Shown here: piece by piece, positions 58,088-64,000 of the stretch | Layout of the letters: each line of letters starts with the position of its first letter | Numbering within the stretch: the first letter of the stretch is position 1 | Notes under the pieces: model-generated | The model's database searches: none | The model's input: the letters and a program-made list of their open reading frames with translations, nothing else | What the model was told of the DNA's origin: nothing | DNA from: Methylocystis sp. L43 | GTDB lineage: Bacteria; Pseudomonadota; Alphaproteobacteria; Rhizobiales; Beijerinckiaceae | Length of the DNA: 64,000 bases | Assembly: GCF_015709525.1 (NCBI RefSeq) | Contig: NZ_JADNRA010000026.1 | Location: 1-64,000 of the forward strand | Reading direction: 5' to 3' | Translations under genes and position numbers: made by a program

Positions 58088-59208
58088 CGCAGGGTTTTTC
58101 CTTTTCTGTCCTCGCGACCGACGACCTTGCGCGTCAAGGCGAAATCGTTACGCCGCGCGGAACAATCCGTACGCCCGCCTTCATGCCGGTCGGCACCGCG
58201 GCGACGGTGAAGGCGATGTTCGTTGAAGACGTGCGCGCCGCGGGCGCCGACATTCTGCTCGGCAATGTCTATCATCTCATGCTGCGGCCGGGCGCAGAAC
58301 GGATCGCGCGGCTGGGCGGATTGCATGAATTCATGCGCTGGCCCTATCCGATCTTGACGGATTCCGGCGGCTTTCAGGTGATGTCGCTTGCGAAGCTGCG
58401 CAAGCTCGATGAAAGCGGCGTGACCTTCCAGTCGCATATCGACGGTTCGCGACATCACCTGTCGCCCGAGCGCTCGATGGAAATTCAGGATCTCCTCGGG
58501 TCGGACATTCAGATGCAGCTCGACGAATGCGTGCGCCTGCCATGTTCGGAAGGAGAGGCCGAACGCGCCATGCGTCTTTCGCTGCGTTGGGCCGAGCGTT
58601 CACGTAAGGCGTTTTGCGAACGCCCGGGCCGGGCGGTGTTCGGCATTGTGCAAGGCGGCGAGTCGAAGCGGCTTCGGATCGAAAGCGCCCAAGCGCTCGC
58701 CGGCATGGATTTCCACGGGATCGCCGTCGGCGGTCTGGCCGTCGGCGAACCTCAGGACGTGATGCTCGACATGCTTGAGACGACCGCCCCGCATTTGCCC
58801 GAATCAAAACCTCGTTATCTGATGGGCGTGGGCGCGCCTGACGACATCGTTCAGGCCGTCGCGCGGGGTATCGATATGTTTGATTGTGTGATGCCGACTC
58901 GCGCCGGCCGCCACGGCCTCGCCTATACCCGCCACGGACGGGTGACGCTGCGCAATGCGCGCCACGCCGACGATCCGCGGCCGCTCGACGAGCGGTCATC
59001 CTGCCCCGCCGCGCGCGACTATTCGCGCGCCTATCTGCATCACCTCGTGAAGGCAGGGGAAATCCTCGGGATGATGCTGCTGACGCAGGCCAATGTCGCC
59101 TATTATCAGGAGCTGATGGCAGGCCTGCGCGTGGCCATCGGCGCCGGGCGCCTCGCCGACTTCATCGCCGAGACGCGCGCCAAATGGATCGAGGGCGAAA
59201 GCGCTTAA
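58084..59208 (+). CDS. tgt: tRNA-guanine transglycosylase
   Basis: A 374-residue enzyme that swaps guanine-34 for preQ1 in tRNAs with a GUN anticodon. [18 protein letters not shown] holds the catalytic-core Asp, [13 protein letters not shown], and [22 protein letters not shown] are conserved. The C-terminal zinc segment reads [14 protein letters not shown], so only one of the three usual cysteines remains. The GTG start overlaps the upstream stop. Confidence 0.94.
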   Translation: MTQGFSFSVLATDDLARQGEIVTPRGTIRTPAFMPVGTAATVKAMFVEDVRAAGADILLGNVYHLMLRPGAERIARLGGLHEFMRWPYPILTDSGGFQVMSLAKLRKLDESGVTFQSHIDGSRHHLSPERSMEIQDLLGSDIQMQLDECVRLPCSEGEAERAMRLSLRWAERSRKAFCERPGRAVFGIVQGGESKRLRIESAQALAGMDFHGIAVGGLAVGEPQDVMLDMLETTAPHLPESKPRYLMGVGAPDDIVQAVARGIDMFDCVMPTRAGRHGLAYTRHGRVTLRNARHADDPRPLDERSSCPAARDYSRAYLHHLVKAGEILGMMLLTQANVAYYQELMAGLRVAIGAGRLADFIAETRAKWIEGESA

Positions 59209-59426
59209 GTCACCTCAGCCGAGTTTACGGACCAGATAATATGGTTTACGAAAACAATATTCGGCGGGGGCGGAGCATGGGCCGCTACCATGAAGAGCTC
59301 ACCAGAAGATTTTTGATCGGCGTTCGGCTGGAAGCGCCAGCAAATGCTCGTCGGCAGACGCATCTGCGACGCGAGAGCGTTCGCGCGCGCCCGTCAAAAT
59401 CCAAACTGGCGTCGATGGAGAATGGG

Positions 59427-59711
59427 ATGTCGCATCCTGGCGAAATTCTTGCCCGTCATCTGCAGGACCTCGGCCTGACCGCGTCGGATCTGGCGCGTGA
59501 TATCGACGTGCCGGTGAATCGGGTCACCGCGATCATTAATGGCCAGCGGGGGGTCACCGCCGATACGGCGCTGCGACTCGGACACTGGTTTGGCGTCCAG
59601 CCCGAAGATTGGCTCGAGTTGCAGACGCAATATGAGCTTTCGCTCGCGCGCCGCGCGGCCGGAGCGAGGATCAAGTCATTGCCGAGCCTCGCCGATCGTC
59701 AGCGCGACTGA
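59427..59711 (+). CDS. HigA-like helix-turn-helix antitoxin/regulator
   Basis: A 94-residue DNA-binding protein of the HigA/VapI group: MSHPGEILARHLQDLGLTAS, then the HTH SDLARDIDVPVNRVTAIINGQRGVTADTALRLGHWFG and QPEDWLELQTQYELSLARR. It starts at 59427 (GGAG eight bases upstream) or 59415. No HigB toxin gene is visible on either side, so it is either an orphan or a regulator of the DNA methyltransferase gene three bases downstream. Confidence 0.88.
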   Translation: MSHPGEILARHLQDLGLTASDLARDIDVPVNRVTAIINGQRGVTADTALRLGHWFGVQPEDWLELQTQYELSLARRAAGARIKSLPSLADRQRD

Positions 59712-59714
59712 AGC

Positions 59715-60914
59715 ATGGGCGCAGTTCAAAAGCTCGCGGAAACGGAATTTTTTCACGACCTGCTTTGGTCCGCAGAATTCGGCGCGGCGACCCGCGCCGT
59801 TGTCGCTGACGGCGTTCCTTATTACATCAACGCCTTTTGGACCGCCGGGCAAAGACGCGCGCATCCGCTGCATGAGATCAGCTATCGCGCCTGTTTCAAG
59901 CCGCAGCTCCCGGCTTTTTTCATCGATCGGCTGACGCAGCCGGGAGACGTCGTCTGCGATCCTTTCATGGGCCGCGGCACGACCATCCTGCAGGCGGCGC
60001 TGATGGGGCGGACGCCCATCGGCTCTGACGCCAATCCGCTGTCGCTGCTGCTGACGCGCCCGCGGCTGCGGCCGCCTGCGCTTTGCGATATCGAGGCGCG
60101 GCTTGCGGCCGCGCCCTGGGGGCGCGGCGAGGTTGAACGCGAAGACCTTCTCGCGTTTTACCACGCTGAGACGCTGCGGCAGATATGCGCGCTGCGCCGT
60201 TATTTGCTGATCCGCGCAAATGATGGCCGCCTCGACGCCGTGGATGGCTGGATTCGCATGGTGGCGCTCAATCGATTGACCGGCCACTCGCCGGGATTCT
60301 TTTCAGTCTATACGATGCCGCCGAACCAGGCCGTTTCCGTTAAGGCGCAACTGAAGATCAATGCGCGTCGCGCACAATCGCCGCCGCGGCGCGATATCGC
60401 CGAGCTGATTTTCAAGAAATCGCGCGCGCTTCTGGCGGAGGACGCGCCGGCTGCCTGCGACGCGCAACTCGTCGTGGCGAATGCCGCCCGTTTGGAGCAT
60501 ATCGCCGATGCGACAGTCGATCTCGTCGTAACGTCGCCCCCTTTTCTCGACGTCGTCGACTATCGCGGCGACAATTGGCTGCGCAACTGGTTTGCGGGAA
60601 TCGACGTCGAAAGCATTCGCCTCTCGCAACTTCGCGCGCCGGAAGACTGGCGCGCGATGACTCGCAACGTTTTCCAAGAACTGGCGCGTGTCGTGAAGCC
60701 GGGCGGTCACGTCGCTTATGAAGTTGGCGAGGTCAGGGGCGGGGCGCTGCCGCTCGAACAACTGGTCTGGCGCGCGCTCGACGATCTCCCGTTCGAGCGA
60801 TTGGGCGTGCTCGTCAATGAGCAAAGCTTCACGAAAACCAGCAATTGCTGGGGCGTCGCCAACAATGTGAAGGGCGTCAACAGCAACCGAATCGTGATCG
60901 CGCGTCGCTTTTGA
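59715..60914 (+). CDS. DNA methyltransferase-like protein (N4-cytosine/N6-adenine type)
   Basis: A 399-residue protein with the SAM motif DPFMGRGTT at 82-90 and, much later, the catalytic motif SPPF at 274-277 (VTSPPFLDVVDY). The order SAM motif first, catalytic motif second, is that of alpha- or gamma-type enzymes, and SPPF points to cytosine-N4 (or adenine-N6) methylation. The ~180 residues between may be the recognition region. No restriction gene is nearby, so it looks like an orphan enzyme. It follows the HigA-like gene by three bases. Confidence 0.82.
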   Translation: MGAVQKLAETEFFHDLLWSAEFGAATRAVVADGVPYYINAFWTAGQRRAHPLHEISYRACFKPQLPAFFIDRLTQPGDVVCDPFMGRGTTILQAALMGRTPIGSDANPLSLLLTRPRLRPPALCDIEARLAAAPWGRGEVEREDLLAFYHAETLRQICALRRYLLIRANDGRLDAVDGWIRMVALNRLTGHSPGFFSVYTMPPNQAVSVKAQLKINARRAQSPPRRDIAELIFKKSRALLAEDAPAACDAQLVVANAARLEHIADATVDLVVTSPPFLDVVDYRGDNWLRNWFAGIDVESIRLSQLRAPEDWRAMTRNVFQELARVVKPGGHVAYEVGEVRGGALPLEQLVWRALDDLPFERLGVLVNEQSFTKTSNCWGVANNVKGVNSNRIVIARRF

Positions 60915-60921
60915 CGTCGCA

Positions 60922-63024
60922 TCAGCCGGCGCGCAGCAGGCGCACGGCGTCGTCGCGTTCGAAGAGGTAGAGCAGGGCGCGCAGGGCCTGGCCTCTGTCG
61001 CTCGCAAGCTCGGGATCGCGACGCAGAATCAATTCGGCGTCATCGCGCGCCACGGCGAGGAGACGCGCGTGGGCGGAAAGGTCGGCGAGCCGAAAGCTTG
61101 GCAGACCGGCCTGCCGCACGCCGAGAATTTCGCCTTCGCCGCGCAGTCGCAGATCTTCTTCAGCGATGCGAAATCCGTCCTCAGTCTGGCGGATGATCAT
61201 CAGCCGCGCCTTCGCCGCGTCGCTCAACGGGCCCTTGTACAGAAGCAGGCATGAGGATTTTCCCGAGCCGCGCCCAACGCGTCCGCGCAGCTGATGCAGC
61301 TGCGCAAGGCCGAAGCGCTCGGCGTGCTCGATGACCATGATCGTCGCTTCCGGAACGTCGACGCCAACTTCGATGACCGTGGTCGCGACCAGAATTTTGA
61401 CCTCGCCGCGCTGAAAGGCTTCCATCACAGCGTCCTTCTCGCCGCCTTTCATGCGGCCGTGAACGAGGCCGACCGCCGCTCCGAAAAGCTTCGAGAGATC
61501 CGCATGGCGCGCTTGCGCTGCGGAGAGGTCCAACTCCTCATTTTCCTCGACGAGCGGACAGACCCAATAGGCCCGCGCGCCCTCCGCCAATGCGCGCCGC
61601 AAGCCGCCAATCACCTCGTCGATTCTCTCGGCCGGTAGCGCGCGCGTCGCGATCGGCGTGCGGCCGGGCGGCTTTTCGTCGAGCGCCGAGCAATCCATGT
61701 CGCCGAAGGCGGTCAGCGCCAGCGTGCGCGGGATGGGCGTCGCGGTCATCACCAGCACGTCGACGGCGTCGCCCTTGGCGCCGAGCGCCAGCCGCTGCTC
61801 GACGCCGAAGCGATGCTGCTCGTCGACGACGGCGAGGCCGAGGTCGTGAAAAGCGAGATCGCTTTGCACGAGAGCATGCGTGCCGATGACGACGTCGACC
61901 TCCCCCACTCCAATGGCGGCGTGGAGCGCTGCGCGCTCGCTCGGTTTAGCGCGGCCTGTCAGCAGCGCGACGCGCAGTCCCGCGGACGCGAGCGCTGGCG
62001 TAAGCCGATCATAGTGCTGCCGCGCGAGGATCTCGGTCGGGGCCATCAAGGCGCTTTGCCGGCCGCTCTCGGCGACGCTCGCTATGGCGAGCGCCGCGAC
62101 GACAGTTTTGCCGGATCCAACGTCGCCCTGAACAAGCCGCAGCATGCGCTGTTCCGACGCAAGATCGGCGCGGATTTCGTCGAGCGTGCGCTGCTGCGCG
62201 CGCGTTAAGCGAAATGGCAGGGCGGATTCGATCGCTCGGGCGTAGCGGCCGTCGCCCTTGTGCGCGCGACCCGGAGGGCGGCGCATCTTGGCGCGAATGA
62301 GGCGCAGCGCGAGCTGGCTCGCGAGCAATTCATCGAGCGCGAGACGCTGACGGGCGGGATGCTGCGACGAGAGCGCATCGGCGCTTGCCGGCCGGTGCGC
62401 GGCGCGCAGCGCCTCGGCAAACGCGGGAAGCTTATTGGCGGCGAGAACGCTGGCGTCCTGCCATTCTGGAAGGTTCGGCAGGCGCGTCAGCGCTTCTTCC
62501 GTCGCGCGTAAGACATACCGCGCCTGCAGGCCTTCGGTGAGGCCATAGACGGCTTCAAATGCGGGGAGCTTCGCCAGTCCGGCTTCGTCGAGCACGCGGT
62601 CCGGATGCACGATCTGGCGGCGCCCGTCATAAAGCTCGATGCGTCCCGAAATCCAGCGCGTCGCGCCAAGCGGCAGGCTGCGTTCGATCCAGTCGGGGTT
62701 GGCGAGAAAGAACACGAGTTCGACATCGCCGGTGTCATCCTCGACGAGCACGCGATAGGGCGATTTCGAATATCGGCCCTGAGGGCGACGATGCTCGGTG
62801 ACGCGCGCCTTCAACACCACCATCGTCTCGAGCGGCGCGGCCGCGATCGTGGGCCGCACGCTGCGGTCTATGACGGTCGACGGAAGATGAAAAAGCAGAT
62901 CGACGAGGCGCGCTTCCGTCCCCGGCTTGGCGAGCAGCCGGTCGAACAGCCTGGCGGTTTTCGGTCCAACGCCAGGCAGTGCGGCGACGCGACCGAAGAA
63001 GGGGTCGAGCAGGGAAGGACGCAT
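60922..63024 (-). CDS. recG: ATP-dependent DNA helicase RecG
   Basis: A 700-residue helicase that reverses stalled forks and branch-migrates junctions. N-terminal wedge domain (about 1-255), then motor motifs LVQGDVGSGKTVVAALA (Walker A), VVDEQHRFGVEQR (DEQH-type), MTATPIPRTLAL and QLRGRVGRGSGKSSCLLLY. Length is normal. It converges with the methyltransferase gene. Confidence 0.97.
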   Translation of the reverse strand: MRPSLLDPFFGRVAALPGVGPKTARLFDRLLAKPGTEARLVDLLFHLPSTVIDRSVRPTIAAAPLETMVVLKARVTEHRRPQGRYSKSPYRVLVEDDTGDVELVFFLANPDWIERSLPLGATRWISGRIELYDGRRQIVHPDRVLDEAGLAKLPAFEAVYGLTEGLQARYVLRATEEALTRLPNLPEWQDASVLAANKLPAFAEALRAAHRPASADALSSQHPARQRLALDELLASQLALRLIRAKMRRPPGRAHKGDGRYARAIESALPFRLTRAQQRTLDEIRADLASEQRMLRLVQGDVGSGKTVVAALAIASVAESGRQSALMAPTEILARQHYDRLTPALASAGLRVALLTGRAKPSERAALHAAIGVGEVDVVIGTHALVQSDLAFHDLGLAVVDEQHRFGVEQRLALGAKGDAVDVLVMTATPIPRTLALTAFGDMDCSALDEKPPGRTPIATRALPAERIDEVIGGLRRALAEGARAYWVCPLVEENEELDLSAAQARHADLSKLFGAAVGLVHGRMKGGEKDAVMEAFQRGEVKILVATTVIEVGVDVPEATIMVIEHAERFGLAQLHQLRGRVGRGSGKSSCLLLYKGPLSDAAKARLMIIRQTEDGFRIAEEDLRLRGEGEILGVRQAGLPSFRLADLSAHARLLAVARDDAELILRRDPELASDRGQALRALLYLFERDDAVRLLRAG

Positions 63025-63058
63025 GAAGGTTCAGTTCAGCTCGCCGGCGCGGAACGGG

Positions 63059-63703
63059 TCACTTGATCTCGACATCGTAGCTCGGCGCGCCGTCCGCGCC
63101 TTTGTAAGTGAAATGCCACCATTCGCGCGGAAAATTTTCAAAACCGTGGCGGCGCATCAGCGTCACGAGCGCGTCGCGATGCGCCCGCGCCGTCTTTGAG
63201 GTTTTGGCTTTCGTCCATGAGCGCGTATCGAAAAAATCGAATGGCGTGCCGAAATCCCAGCCTTTAACGCCGATATCGACGGCCAATCCCGTCGAATGGG
63301 TGGAATGTTCGGCGATATAGCCCTCGGGAAACAGCGCGCTCTTGGCGAGGCGCGGATAATGTTCGGTCTTCGTCCGCTGGTCGGCGTTGCGCGACCAGTC
63401 GACGAATGCCGAAACGGCGCGCAGCGGTCGGTAGCAATCGTAGACGACGAGCGAAATCCCGCGCGCGCGCGCATCCTTCTGCGCGGCGGCCAGCGCTTTG
63501 GCGGCGTCAGTGCGCAGCCAGCATTGCGGCGCCTCATAGCCGGGGACCGGGGCGCCGGTGAAATTATCGGCGCCGGCATAGCGCATCTCCTGAACGATGG
63601 TCGGCGCAACGTCAGCCAGGCGTGCGAAGCCTGGCGGCGGCTCGCCGGCGTGCGCATATGGCGCGGAAAGCGCCCCGATAAAAAGAAACATCACTCTGCG
63701 CAT
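63059..63703 (-). CDS. D-Ala-D-Ala dipeptidase (VanX-like, M15D), exported
   Basis: A 214-residue zinc peptidase with a signal peptide (about 1-18). The zinc site is STHSTGLAVDIG (His and Asp) and EWWHF (catalytic Glu and His). PEGYIAEHSTHS and the following DTRSW segment match the DdpX/VanX group. It would recycle D-Ala-D-Ala in the periplasm; no vancomycin genes are near. The true start is 63703; the longer frame up to 63997 overlaps the divergent gene. Confidence 0.88.
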   Translation of the reverse strand: MRRVMFLFIGALSAPYAHAGEPPPGFARLADVAPTIVQEMRYAGADNFTGAPVPGYEAPQCWLRTDAAKALAAAQKDARARGISLVVYDCYRPLRAVSAFVDWSRNADQRTKTEHYPRLAKSALFPEGYIAEHSTHSTGLAVDIGVKGWDFGTPFDFFDTRSWTKAKTSKTARAHRDALVTLMRRHGFENFPREWWHFTYKGADGAPSYDVEIK

Positions 63704-63784
63704 GGCGGCTCCACGTGCGTTGGCGCAATTCGCTGCTCCCGAACCCCGACTATAGGTCTTTCCAACGCAATCGGGAGGCCTTTG

Positions 63785-64000
63785 ATGTCCGAGAAACTCG
63801 CGCCTTTCGCCGGCCTCACTCTTGCCGCTCTCGCCGCCGCGATCGCATGGGGCGCGACGGCGCTCGCTGGCGATCGTTGCAAGGCGACGGGCGCCATGGG
63901 CGCTTCGATCGCCCTCCACGATCAGCGCAAGACTGTCATCGGCGTTATTGAAGACGGCAAGACTATCATCGTGCAGCGCTATGGCGAGGACGATCACGGT
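63785..64000 (+). CDS. Exported or anchored protein, unknown function (3' end outside window)
   Basis: The first 72 residues are visible: a hydrophobic N-terminus (about 8-28) that looks like a signal peptide or anchor, ending near ALA, then a short region with one Cys and the strand-like DQRKTVIGVIEDGKTIIVQR. GGGAGG stands well placed before the ATG. The rest is cut off, so no family is assigned. Confidence 0.65.
   Translation, partial: MSEKLAPFAGLTLAALAAAIAWGATALAGDRCKATGAMGASIALHDQRKTVIGVIEDGKTIIVQRYGEDDHG

Overview
The window looks like chromosome of an alphaproteobacterial (type II) methanotroph of the Methylocystis/Methylosinus kind. It opens inside the last codons of pmoB (particulate methane monooxygenase). 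It is GC-rich, and it carries the alphaproteobacterial cell-cycle factors RcdA and CpdR and a CtrA box. No phage, insertion sequence, CRISPR array, rRNA or tRNA was seen. The organism name is an inference from protein resemblance, not a database match.

Layout. 1-4.6 kb: end of pmoB, a terminator, then a copper cluster on the + strand (pmoD, copC, a copD-cytochrome c-redoxin fusion, and a PCuAC protein with a predicted mature N-terminal His). 4.7-9.7 kb: small membrane protein, aspartate aminotransferase, SRPBCC protein, sodB and a second pmoD-like gene. 9.7-20.8 kb: housekeeping (CBS protein, xthA, UPF0283, plsY-dprA, ruvX, gatC/gatA/gatB, chorismate mutase) and a histone H1-like protein. 20.9-26.8 kb: hemB, a PA2169-type four-helix protein, DUF1036, pyk, a cold-shock protein, GNAT and an inositol-phosphatase homologue. 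26.8-29.6 kb: a cell-cycle island with a full CtrA box, a probable four-hairpin small RNA, rcdA, rpmE, a homocysteine methyltransferase and cpdR. 29.7-36.2 kb: N-formylglutamate amidohydrolase, hisN, and a minus-strand group made of a DUF2946 protein, an OprC-like copper receptor, a TlpA-like redoxin and a lysophospholipase. 36.4-39.6 kb: LuxR-type regulator, an Hsp20 gene with a ROSE-like RNA thermometer, and a Pro/Ala-rich exported protein. 40-48 kb: gltB, a membrane diguanylate cyclase, gltD. 48-64 kb: L,D-transpeptidase, DUF459, RNase T2, rlmJ, GST, LysM, coaD, two cyclophilins, a PRC-barrel protein, queA-(unknown)-tgt, a HigA-like regulator with a DNA methyltransferase, recG, a VanX-like dipeptidase and a partial exported protein.

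Themes. Copper supply for pMMO appears at three places: the pmo-linked cluster, the pmoD paralogue next to sodB, and the OprC-like outer-membrane receptor. CtrA-dependent control is suggested at rcdA, whose product, with CpdR encoded 1.4 kb downstream of it, would feed back on CtrA through ClpXP. The most novel-looking element is the putative CtrA-driven small RNA with a C-rich (anti-Shine-Dalgarno) loop at about 27.02-27.12 kb.
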